Source: Symbiodinium natans
Taxonomy: Eukaryota; Sar; Dinophyceae; Suessiales; Symbiodiniaceae
Assembly (NCBI GenBank): GCA_905221605.1
Contig: CAJNDS010002215.1
Span: 370,001-434,000 of the forward strand
Direction: 5' to 3'
DNA length: 64,000 nucleotides
In this document: positions 23,557 to 34,552 of the stretch, in pieces
Position numbering within the stretch: the stretch's first letter is position 1
Layout: every line of letters starts with the position of its first letter
Notes under the pieces: generated by a model
Database searches by the model: none
The model's input: only the letters and a program-made list of their open reading frames with translations
Told to the model about the DNA's origin: nothing
Translations under genes and position numbers: made by a program

Positions 23557-24593
23557 GTGCGTAGGGGGGGGGGGGGGTGGCTCGAGGTTCTTGCTTTGTG
23601 AAGAGGCTCGGTGTTGCGTCCGTAAATGCACTCGTGACACTCTGGACATGCCATTCTGCCCCAGTGTGTACAAGGCAGGCTTCAGAAGGCCTGCAACGCA
23701 CTTCTTCAAGCATTGCTGGCTTCCACCTTGTGAGGCATATTGGAAAGCCACCCAGGAGGTCAGTTTTGGGCACCCTGCACGCTGCTAGATTGGGCTGCTT
23801 GGTCAGTGAGTTCCCTGGCAGAGAAGGAGACTGGAAGTTACATCTGCGCAAGTACACGTAGCAACGCTGCGAGATCACCGCGCTGAAGACAGGCGTTTAT
23901 GCAGGTTAGACGGTTTGTTCCGCAAGATATTCTAGTTGGCCTCAGCCGTGCGATGCGCCCGTCAGCCGGCGCTGCCCACACCTGCAAGAATTCAGCAGCG
24001 TTTGAATTCATGATCGAGCTGCCAACCACTTCCCAAGCCAAAGTGTGGTTTGTGAGCTCCTAAGACTTAAGACCCTTCCCACTCTTCCAGAGCATCTACT
24101 ACAACTAGTGCCAAGCCCTTAAGCCCTACACCGCTTACACCCTGTAAGACTCTAAGTCCGTGAGTACTGTGACATGTTCTGCATGCTCGGGACCCTAGTG
24201 GCCTGCTTGGCTGCGGTGGCAGCGGGAGAATGCGATGTCCGGACCTGACGTGGATGTGGGCCACACATGTATGACGATATGTGAGTCAGCAACGTAGATT
24301 GTGTGAGCGAGAGTTACGGAGTGTTTTCTGGAGCCATCGTGGCCGTTTCCCACCTTGCGAAACATGACTGTACCATGTGCCTGAAGTCCTAGATGAAAAC
24401 AATCATATCGTGCACTTGATGTGGAAAGTCAGGCGCAACAAGCAGCAGTGCGCATCTCCCTGGGGGTCGAGGCCTGCAATGCAGTGCGGCTGGGTTAACG
24501 AAAGGCCCGTTAACGCCCCCCTTATCTAGATTGGGCTCATTGTTGGTGCGCGGAAGCCAAGCTGCCTCGCTGCAGCATTATCAGAATTGCAGG

Positions 24594-24703
24594 TGCTGAA
24601 CGATCAGCTTGGCGCTGACCGTGTATTCATTCTGGGAATGGAGCAACGCGGCAGCAAAGACACCCTGCACGTCGACGGCCGCTGTAGTGACTCAGTAGTA
24701 GGT
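24594..24703 (+). CDS. coding-like exon, unknown protein
   Basis: It starts after TTGCAG with VLNDQLGADRVFILGM and continues through an RGSKDTLHVDGRC-like segment. Third positions are mostly G/C. A GT donor (GTAG then GTGTTG) fits at about 24703, although the frame stays open to 24826. Family not recognised. Confidence 0.4.
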
Positions 24704-25211
24704 GTTGATCCCTTTGAAAATGCACTGACGATTGCCACAGAGTTGCACGAGATGCAAGATGCCTACACGATGTCTGCACGTTGCACACTTACCATGGCAT
24801 GGTATGGCGGGTTAGTCCACTGCTGAATCTGGGAGTGCTCAAGGCCTGACCAGGACAGTCAGAACAAGCCTGTCGGCTGAAAGTTACTGACAGTGGCTTT
24901 GCGTGGGTTCGGTGTGGATGTTGAATGCACGTGAATACACTTGAGTTTGGGTGTTCCACAAGGGATTCCTAGGATGTGGACAGTGGGGGGGGCAGGCGTT
25001 GTGAATGAACAAAGGTTTCAGGCGTCGCCGAGAGAATATTTTAGGGGGCATGTTTCACATGTTTTGGGTGTGGGAGAAGCCTTGGTCTCTTGATGTTCAG
25101 ACAGATTGCCACCGTAAGCTCGAAGCCGTTCAATACCTCAACAGGCTCCTTTGACCATCGACTTCAAAGTTTCTTCCCTATACATGTCCATCTGATCGCC
25201 CATTCGCCCAG

Positions 25212-25311
25212 GGTCATCGACGTGACGGCCTGCGTGCCGCTGCGATGCGCCACAAAGAACTTCGTGGCCGGGTCCGAGCACCTCGCTAAGAAGCTTTTGC
25301 TGTCCGGTTGA
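25212..25311 (+). CDS. coding-like terminal exon, unknown protein
   Basis: Acceptor GCCCAG before 25212; frame VIDVTACVPLRCATKNFVAG and then a Lys/Leu end; stop TGA at 25309-25311. Strong G/C third-position bias. Probably the 3' exon of a + strand gene, possibly the one with the exon at 24594. Family not recognised. Confidence 0.4.
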
Positions 25312-26970
25312 CTGTAGTGTCGGCCCCAAACCCAAGTAAGGTTTCTGTTCGTGTCCTCCCCCTGCCATGGCGTCATACAGTCAGTCCGGCCTTTATGCTT
25401 TATGACCGTTGCGCATGTTGAGGGTTGTGATGCTTGGACATGTTGGAGCGATGTGGGGTCTACTTCCATTCCGGGGGCAACATTACGTAAATCAAGTTTC
25501 AGAAAAACAAGAATAAGTAGTAAAATACAATACTGACATATTACCATATCAACAATAATCTTAATATCAACAATTATAATAACACTAGCAATCATAGTCA
25601 CAATAAGCATAGTAATCATAAGAATCAAAATAATAAGAAGCTTCCAGAAAGCCCGCAAGGTGCAGGGAGATTGCCTTAAGTCTGCTCGAGGAGGGGAGGG
25701 TCAAGTCAGTGAAGCATGACTGAAGCTCTCCGTTGCATGTCACCATTTTCTGCCCACCTCGAGTTGTGTAGTTTCTGCACGTCATACACCCCGCGTTTAC
25801 TTCAGGAGCTGCGAGACCAAGCTAGCTTGCAACTGCCTGGTGAGGCGCTGGCCTACAAACGTTTAGTACAGGTTGCTTGTCATGCTGACGACATCTCGTC
25901 CTGCTCGCCTAGCCAGTTGACTGTCTGTATGCCTTTCCGCTACAAAAGGGGGGTCCACTTGCCGCTGCAACGTATGAATGAGTTGTGACAAAATCACTCA
26001 ACACGAAAGCCTGCCCAACTCGGGTTTTGCACCAGGACGCTGACGCCAAGCCACCATGGTTGGATGGAATCCGGCCCCAAGAAGCAGGACACGGAAATCA
26101 AGTGGGTCCATACTCCATGACTCGATGAAGTTCGATGCTTTGCTGCGGCATGATTCCATCGTTAGAGGACACTGCCTATTAAAGACCAAGGTGAGACATG
26201 CTGCTTGTTAAGCTTAACACAGCTGCGCATCTTCCGCATGATCTTGACTACCTGTCCATTGTTGTACTGTAAGGGCTGCGCTTCGACCGCCTTGGCCCGG
26301 CCCAAGGTTGTAGCTAGCCCATTTACTGAATTGACCTCCTAAAAAGTCCTAGGCAGGTGTCGGGTTCCCCTCTCGCCAGCAGTGAGGGTCGCTAGTTGCT
26401 GGCGCGCTAGGTTGGTATTAACCTGCTTGTCGGGCCTCTTTCCTCCGGTTTCTGTTGTCCGGGGGGGTGGGGATGATAACGTGTGTTCCTACGGAGACCT
26501 GCCCCAAAACACTTGTATCTACCTCGCTTGCCTCTTGGAACAAGACGCGCTGTAACAAGCGTGCAGGTCTTTCGTGAACATGCCCAAAAGCACTGGAATT
26601 TGTTCTTCTGCCAAAGCCTTCGCAATTCACGGAACCCTGGCATGAGCATTCATGCAGTGTACAGAGTCTACAGTCTACAGCTAGAGAGCATATCTTCCAC
26701 CACGGCAGTCCCCCATCGCAAAAAGCACAAGCTTTAAGTGGCCCAGACACCGGCAGCCGCACCTACCTGGCACTGCGGGCAACGGCTGCTGCATCTTCGC
26801 AGCGGGAAGGCCCATTCCTCACATTTTCGGCGTGTGTGTGATCGACCCTTCCTTCGCATCTGCAAGGCTTCGAAAGAAATACTCCAGACGATCGGTCGAG
26901 TCCACAAATAACTCCGAGTCCATTCCACCGAAACCAGTGGAACTGGCCTTGGGGGGAATTCACCTCCAAG
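25312..26970. other. no supported gene
   Basis: 25490-25640 is AT-rich with ATAAT/AATAATA-type words. Frames at 25716-25988 (+) and 26407-26762 (-) have no domain. Confidence 0.4.
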
Positions 26971-27090
26971 ATGGAAGGTCCCTTCGGGCGCGTCGCTGTC
27001 GTCGGAACGCACGGGGTGTTGTCCGTGCTTGCCGCGCAGTATTTGCAGCCCGGGGCCAAGCAGAGGAGCAAGAACATCGATCTTTTTTTA
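26971..27090 (+). CDS. coding-like exon, unknown protein
   Basis: After an AG acceptor (CTCCAAG) the frame begins MEGPFGRVAVVGTHG and continues VLSVLAAQYLQPGAKQ, with high G/C third positions. A Gly-rich nucleotide-binding loop is hinted at by VAVVGTHG, but no full P-loop is present. The exon end is not fixed. Confidence 0.3.
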
Positions 27091-29363
27091 CCTTGGCTTT
27101 TGCACAGACGTGCCCTCATGCTGTCTGAGGAACTGAGAGGTTTATTCGTGCACGACTAGGGGGCTCTCAGCCTTTCTTTTGCCCCATTGCAGGCCCTTTT
27201 GCTGAAGAGAAGTCTTGCGTGCTTAAGCTCGTAGGAGGCCACGGAGCGGACAGCTTGAAAGGACGAAGCTTTGAAACGAGCAAAGCAGCAAACCCATGTT
27301 TGACGTTTAAAGATGTCCCAGCAAATGAGCATGCCATCACCACATGACATTCGATTTCCGTCAAAAAGATGCTTTGCGCCAAAGCTCTCAAGCCAGCTTG
27401 TATCCATAGTGGGTTTGGCAGATGCAGGCTTTTAAGGTGTGGCCCACAAGACTCTAGGACTCTAGGAAGCAAGCCCAACTCTGCAATGTAGTTGGCAGGT
27501 CCCACCCGGACCTGGAGAGCACATATACCGAGAGCATGGCATGTGACTTGCGGGCGAATAACATAGGGCCCCTGCGAAGAGCCAAAGTAGCTGCACAGCA
27601 ACAATTTGTGTTTTTACGAACATCGTCCCGGATGAAGAAGAATTGAGCAAAGTAGCCACTCAGGAAGGCTGCGCAGCCAGTGGATCTTCACATGGCTCTC
27701 TATGGCCAATGCCAGCTGTGCGAGTCGTCTCAGTTGCTGACTCGGACGTGTGGTTCTCCTTGACTCATCTTATTTCATCTTGCTCCTCATGCATTAAGTT
27801 TTGTGGCGACAGGAGGAGGAAGAGAAGTTCTCATGGCAGGGTCTTCACTCCGTTGCCGCTCCGAGGACTTGCCAGAAGCACCATGTCCCTAGCCCTTTGG
27901 ATGCGGGCTGCGCGTGGCTTCACGGCTGAAGATGCAGATTGCACACATTGTGTTTTGTGGGCCACGAAGCAATACTCTAACCATACTGGCAGATTTCCGG
28001 CAAGATGCAAGAAACGATTTGCATGCTACAAGCATGTGCATGTCATCCTTCTTCATCCGCGACACTGATGCCTACATCATTCCTTACAAGCCTTTATTGT
28101 AGTAGTTACTCGTTCTGTACTGAGCAATCTCGCAGGAACAGTATGTTTGAGGAAGATTAGTTTTCATTTTCCCACGAAATCCTCTGAGGGCAGCTTGTCA
28201 AGGCTGATGCAAGGTTTCAACGCAATGCTGCCAATACATGCACGTGTCAGGGCGTGACGAAGTCCAACACTTAAACACAGTCAGTACTCGCAGCCTCGTA
28301 GCTACCTTGCCCATACTAAACATTTTGAAGTTACACCGCATGAATCCTTTTTGTTCAGGTCCCATGGCCACGGCAACCTTGAGGAGGAGGTGACTGGGGC
28401 AGTGCAGGCAGGAGCACGTCATACAGACAAGCACCCGTCAGGTCCATGAAAGAAAGGTCATGAAGATGTGATTTTAAGGTCGGGGGCGGAGCTCTTGAGC
28501 AGGGTTTGGGATCCAGCTTTGCTCTTCTGTCGAAACCTTATCTGGCTGCTATTCTGGCACAACCGAAAGATTGGATGCGCTAAGACTCTAGACTCTAGAC
28601 CAAACAAATGCAAGCAATGTCTGGGGCTCTTGTGGAGGAGTGGCATTGGAATGACGTGCTGGCCAAGACTAGGGGCCATGTAGCGTCACTTGCTTTGGCA
28701 CTGTGCGTGTCTACTCGGGCCCCTTGGCAAGAGGCATTTCTCCGCATCGAGAGCAACCTCGCCGCGGTGGTGTGCTTCCAGCTTCTTGTTTGTTCAGGGC
28801 CAGGCTCTTGTTGGTGATGCCCTCGAAAGGCACACTGACTGTTATTGAAGTTCCTAGCTAGGAACCATCTGTGCTGCCAGCAGAAGCTGCAAAGTTCGAG
28901 AAGTCGGTGATTCCATCAACACATCTTGAAACGATCTCAGGCTTCTCGTTTGCCACTTCCTCTTCGCTACCCTTGCAGCAACCGTGGCGAGACTGCAGGC
29001 TGGACTTGGTTGTGGTCAGGGTGGGTGGATGGCCCATGATGGGCCTGCGGATACACAGGGCAGGTCAGGCTTGACGTGCTTCTGACGGTTGAGGGAAGCG
29101 GCTGCATTGGCCGGCCGGGAAAGTGGAAGCTCGCTTGTGCGTCATGGGGTCAGTTCACGGAATGTGCTGTATGCCCATCGTACCGGATTGCCTTCGGAGT
29201 TTCTGGCCACATCACAAGCCATGCCAGCACTGTGGACAGAGTACATGTGGAGGCACTCGTGGTCGTAGTGAGTCGCTCTGGTGATTGCAGGTCTCGCGGA
29301 TACTCTGACAAAATGTATGGATAGCATGCGCCTGCTATATCTGGTCCCCCTCACGCTCTCCAG
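27091..29363. other. no confident gene; weak + strand islands
   Basis: Weak coding-like + strand stretches at 27914-28102 (ends in TAG) and about 28700-28790 (APWQEAFLRIESNLAAVVCF). Two tandem GACTCTAG duplications lie at 27448-27467 and 28581-28600. Confidence 0.3.
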
Positions 29364-29813
29364 GTGCTTGGCATGAACCCTCTCCAAGGGGTCCCAAGCT
29401 TCATGGCAACGAAGCTCCTCGCAGCTCTGGATCAGAGGCACGGGGCTCAGAGCTTAGGCTGGCGTCGTCTCGACTCAGGCTTTAGTGGCCTCGTCATGCC
29501 CTGGCTCGGACTCTGGAGCCCAAGAAGGTTAGATGAATGTGTTGAAGTTAGAAGGGTCAACGAGTCACGAGGCAGTGCATGTGAACCTGCAGTCCTAAGT
29601 CTGCACGAAGCATGATCTCGCAGTGGGGCAGCACCCAGACTGGTTGCAGAGACGGAGAGCCTTCGATATCAACATCCCCATTCGCAGAGTGCCAAAGAGG
29701 GTCGCTGCCCGAATTCCCAGTTCAGCAGGCTGGAGAGCGGCGACTTGGTGCTGGCGTCAAGCTCGGTGACTTCCGCGCTCACGGCATACCACCTCAATCT
29801 TCCTGAGGACTGA
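29364..29813 (+). CDS. two coding-like exons, unknown protein
   Basis: Exon 29364-29437 follows CTCCAG and encodes VLGMNPLQGVPSFMATKLL; a GC donor (CAGAG then GCACGG) fits. Exon 29688-29813 follows TTCGCAG, encodes CPNSQFSRLESGDLVLASSS and onward, and ends in TGA at 29811-29813. Both show G/C-rich third positions. Whether they belong to one gene is inferred from order and strand only. The - strand frame over the second exon is also open. Confidence 0.33.
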
Positions 29814-30946
29814 CATGGGAACAGTGTGGGAACAGTGCTCTCCAACTCGCCGCTTGTAATCGCTGTGGGAGCTCCAAAACTCCAGTTCCCCGCTGCGCCC
29901 TTTGGTCTGCACCGACTCTGAAGATGCTGTTCACCAGGAGATGGGCCCGCCGGCAATGCCTTTTCTGCCTGGTCCAGAGCCTGTTACAGGAAGCTCGCGT
30001 TGTTTCGCCTCCACAGTACCTGTACATCTTGAATCTTACTTGAAGTTTCCAGAATTTTCTGAACCGTTCCAGTGAGAGGGACTCTTGAGCCGAGAAGTTT
30101 TCCAGGTCCCCGCAGCTCCGAATCTGGGGGCTTGAGGCGCCCTGGCCCCAAGGCCGGGGAACCTTGAGCAAAACCTTGAAACCCCCTCATTTGCATCCTC
30201 TTCCGACGTCTTTATACTCATATTGTTAACCTTCGCTCTTTGATTTCGATGTGTCTTTCCACTCGGCAAGCTCTCCAGATATTGGTGAAACATGCAGCTC
30301 AGGCCAGCAGGTGCTGTTCTTTCGGACTGCCATGCTGATGAACAGTCCAGACACAGACGTTCTCGAGGACTGCCGGACTGCCGGCGCACAAGAGTTGCTG
30401 AGAATATTGAATGGTGCACATTGCTGGAGTCCTCATGAGCGTAGGTGACTTTGCCAAGAGATGCGCACCGTGCAATGTAGTCGCAGCTACATTGTAATGG
30501 CTTAGTAGCCTGTGCATGCCTGTGCACTATATACCATTCAGCAGTTTTTGGTATTCGTCGTCACGTCAAATGCGTCGCAGGCGACTGTGGGCAAGCTTTG
30601 GCCTTACGGAGCCCGGCGCCCAACACTCCACCTTAAGAGGTCATGGGCTGTGGCAGAGCCAAAGCTTCACAATATGGGTTAAGCTCTACATATACACATT
30701 TTTTCATATCATATATATATATATATACTAGAAAGAGACAAAGATAGAATGCAGGCAGAAAGAAGGAAGGCACTGCTGCACATGGCTCTTGAAAGCCCAC
30801 CCTCGATTTTGCATCTTCACAGACCTGCCTGTCGGTCGCTCCACCCAACGCTGGGAGTTAGCTTCGGGTCGGGCCGGTGGCTACCTGTAGAGGTGCGCAC
30901 CAGCAAGGCATCCTTACAACAAGGGTTGCAGATGGGCCCTGCCTCG

Positions 30947-30990
30947 ATGCTGGTGTTCGCACTTTGTCTATTCACCGTGGCCGCTGTCAG
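30947..30990 (+). CDS. possible signal-peptide first exon of the peroxidase
   Basis: ATG followed by a hydrophobic core (MLVFALCLFTVAAV), then a GT donor (GTCAG then GTCAAA). Its composition is that of a secretory signal peptide. Its end phase does not match the exon at 31933, so at least one further exon would be needed in between. Assignment to the peroxidase is inference. Confidence 0.3.
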
Positions 30991-31932
30991 GTCAAAAGCC
31001 AGCCTTCTGGGTGGGATTGGGAAGATCAGACTCAGGCGGGGGAGCAGCAAAGGCAACCACCATACCAGACCCTTTCCGTTGCTGGCCCAGGCATACCATA
31101 CGTACAGCCGGAAGTGGTTTCCACGGAGTCCCACTCGGTTACATGCCCCAATACCAGTGACTCTCAGAGACATGAGCCATGCGAGGCAGTGATGTGCCAT
31201 GATATGCTACTGCAGTCGGGTTTGGAGAGTTGTGGGGCAGCACTTAGCAGGTGTCGTGGGTCCAGCAACATCTCGCCGTTGTCTTCATCCCGGACCATCC
31301 GTTCACAAACGCTATTGCCACAGACTTCAGGGTGGGGCGGGGGTCCGGAGTGGGGAATCAACTCAGCGTGTCCAGCTGTCATTGACAGCTTTCATGCCGG
31401 ATGTAGCAGCCTTCATATGTTGAAATTCCGCCATGCGACCTGCTTCGACAGCCCTGTTCATGGTGATGCAGCCATTTGTTGTGCTAGTGATCCACCTGTC
31501 ATCCCAATCGTCCGGTGTTCCGTAGGATGGCCGGTTTGCGAGTGCTCCTCTTCACTGCAATTGTGGGAGTGCCTTGGGCTTGAGCATGTAAACCACGAGC
31601 GCTCGGTCCCGTGTAATGAAGGGAGGGGGTGGTGAGCCTGGCCAGAATCGCAAGTCAGGCTCCTGATGCCCGGGAAGCAACTGTGCACGACTCGCAACTT
31701 CCAGCCTAGGTAGATGCCACCTGTGTTGGGGAAAGCTGTGCACGGCGAACAGATGGACCCTGGCTCCTGCAGCAAAACAGCCGCCGGGGACAGCTTCAAA
31801 CTACTGTGCAGGTGGAGTTTGTGCTTTTCTGCTTCGATGGTTGGACTGATTCTACTGATTCTCTGGGCTAGTCGTTCTGTCTCCAACTGAAGGGAGCACG
31901 AACAAATAGCATCTGAAACCCTTCCCTACCAG

Positions 31933-34111
31933 GGTTATGCTGGGGTACCCCTGAATCAAGAGGTGAATGCCACGCCCTCCGAGCTGATGCCTTGCCCCGG
32001 GGTGGCAACGTTGACCACGGCCTGCATGACTACGGCACAGTATGATGCAGCTTGGCCACTGCTTAGCCACGAAGCATTTCCAGCGACTTCTGATGCATGG
32101 CATTCTAAGCACAGTCTGCAACCACGGCGTGGACGCCACCTATTGCATGTAAGGAGATGGTGTCTGCTGTTCGTGGTCATTTGGAGAGCTTGCCAACAAT
32201 CTGCACCGCCTCAGACTGCCCTCAGGCAGACTGGGCTGGCTGTGTGCTGCGTATGGCCGGGCACGATTTCATGGACTTTGCAAATGGTCAAGGTGGCTCG
32301 GATGCGTGCACCGACATGGCCGACGCCGACAATGGCGGGTTGTCTGCGTGCTTAGCCAATGGAGAGCATGGCATTTCACTGCAGGAGGTGTACCAGAACT
32401 ACTGCACCAGCGTGTCTTTGGCGGACTTCTTGGTGACTGGCTTGTGTAAGTCAGTTTTCTCGAACCATTACATTAGTTTATGAAAGAGCTTCCTTGAACA
32501 TTAACGACTAGCCCTGTTCCACAGCATTACTCGCGTCATGCTTAGGCTTAAACGACTCGATTCTTAAGGATTTTGGGCCGAAATCTTATTCCTGAAGACA
32601 ACCTACTTATGCATGTATACACATGACCGCAGGCTCTGTGCAAATACTTTTTGTAGATGTCTACAAGATATCCATTCTGCAGCATACATGACATTGAGCC
32701 AAAAAAGCTGGTTTACTTCTTTTCAGCACGGAACCATGGAAGCCAGGTGATTGCAGCAGAGGCCGTCATCATGTCCACCAGAGCTCGGCATGAAGTCGCA
32801 AATCCGGCGGCTCCCCGGCTGGACTTGCGCTCATCCTTTCGATTCGGCCGAACGACTGCTCTCACCTGCGACTTCGCGGCTGGGCGCCTGCCAAATCCAG
32901 AGAATGGCTGCAATGCCGTGCAGGAGGGTGGGTGTTCCATGTCCATTGCAATGAGTCCGTTACTGCATGTATAGGCTGTGTATAGGGTGCGCCTGTATTA
33001 AACCCCGAGCATCTAGAAGCGGCCATAGGAGACATTCCTGGATGGCATGGGCTTGGACTGGACAGAGGCTGCGGCCTTGATGGGCGTCCACAGCTTGGGT
33101 CGTGCACAGGTGAGCAACTCGGGCTACCACGGCTGGTGGAGCGATCCTGAGAACTCCCGGCGCTTTAACAACGACTACTATGTGTCCTTGTTGGCAAAGG
33201 GCTGGATCCCGGAGCTCGCTGTGGCTGGCAATGTTGGCAAGAATCAGTGGGAGCGAAGTGACATTGGACGCGACACAACCTTCGATGGCCATGAGATGAT
33301 GTTAAACACAGACCTGTGTCTGGCTTACAGCGAGAACGGCCGGAACGGAGGCCCAGTGCTGGCGACGGAGCACGACTGCTGCGCCTGGCTGACGTCCGAC
33401 ACCATTCAGGGAGCTATTGCAAACAACGGAGGCGAGTATTGCGGAGGCAATCCAGGGCGTGGAGAACGCGGCCAGTGCTGTGGCGACCAGGACGGTGACT
33501 GTGGCAACCGCGATGACCCCACCGGCCCAGCTGCCGATGCCGTGCTGCTCTTTGCTGCCAATGAGGCCGCTTGGCTGGAGAGCTTTGTCCGTGCGTGGAC
33601 GGTCGCCACGGAGAACGGCCATGCCAATTTGCACGTTCTTGGCCAGTGCCCTGGCACCACAGCGGTGACGACCACAACCACCACGCCCAGCACCACACCA
33701 AGCACCACGCCCAGCACCACGCCCAGCACCACGCCCAGCACCACGCCCAGCACCACGCCCAGCACCACGCCCAGCACCACGCCCAGCACCACTCCCAGCA
33801 CCACGCCCAGCACCACTCCCAGCACCACGCCCAGCACCACTCCCAGCACCACGCTGGCCAGCACCGCAACAACGTCTACGAGCACGAATCCGACCACCTC
33901 TGAGGCCACTTGTCTGCACCGGATCCTATGCGGCTCTTGCAGCATCTTCTTACCTAGGGCAAGTAATACAGCCAATTATACAGTGAGCACTACGCAGGCG
34001 ACGACGAGCAGGGCAAACGTGGACCTGTTGCGCGGATTTCGGCTTGTGGATGGAGGATGCTCGGTTATTCCTCAGATGTCTTCTTGCTGCAGATCTGCTA
34101 TACCGAGTTGA
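31933..34111 (+). CDS. haem peroxidase (plant/fungal superfamily) with Thr-Pro-Ser tail
   Basis: Exons: 31933 to 32432 (frame broken twice), 32747-32923 and 33029-34111. The distal haem pocket is LRMAGHDFMDF (Arg and His), followed by GGSDACTDMADADNGGL. The proximal His is in ALMGVHSLGRA. Both are hallmarks of the plant/fungal haem peroxidase superfamily, which uses H2O2 to oxidise organic substrates. Many Cys and the mucin-like (TPST)n tail suggest a secreted or surface protein. The intron at 32433-32746 is GT-AG. The intron at 32924-33028 is GA-AG, 105 bases, with AGGAG at both ends. In the first exon the protein continues only if one C is removed near 32079-32080 and four bases (ATGT, 32147-32150) are skipped, so it is either a pseudogene, a variant or an assembly error. 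The end after the repeats may be read-through. Confidence 0.75.
33684..33852 (+). repeat. 12-base coding minisatellite (Thr-Pro-Ser-Thr)
   Basis: About 14 tandem copies of ACGCCCAGCACC, in frame with the peroxidase, encoding a TPST tetrapeptide repeat. The other five frames are open too and give His/Gln, Ala/Gly, Trp/Cys or Val/Leu repeats that are not genes. Confidence 0.95.
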
Positions 34112-34455
34112 CACGCGCTGAGGAATTGGCAGGGCCTGTCGTGGGGAAGATGCCGGTGATGATGATGCCGAGAATTTCGAGGCAGCATGCCCTAGTATCC
34201 ATGCTGCTGCAATGATTGTTGCAAAGGCCAGAAGCATCCCCGCTACAGACTCTGCTGCCCTGACCACCAACCCCACAGGTAACCTTGCAGGCAATTTCGT
34301 CTGAAGAGCCATTGCAGTCAGAAGCCTGCTTTGCAGGTCGTTGCAGCAACAGACCTGCGAGGCGGGTGCACCAAGTGAATAAGTTTTGGTTTAATTTCTT
34401 CGGCTACAGTGATGTTACAGCTAAAAAGGGAATTTCAAAATATTAATATTGAGTA

Positions 34456-34552
34456 GTATACATTATATATATATATATATACATTACATATAGCCATTTA
34501 TATATATATATAACTTATATATACAAACATATATACATACATATACATACAT
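34456..34552. repeat. TA-rich dinucleotide tract
   Basis: Several (TA)n and (CATA)n runs downstream of the peroxidase. Confidence 0.9.

Noticed and set aside
32690-32712. Relict of the dinoflagellate spliced leader (reverse strand, TTGAGCCAAAAAAGC)
   Set aside because: Only about a dozen bases resemble it, and the orientation is wrong for a recycled leader of the neighbouring gene.
33302-33975. Long - strand and alternative + strand frames over the TPST repeat
   Set aside because: The 12-base repeat is open in all frames; only the + strand frame continues the peroxidase.
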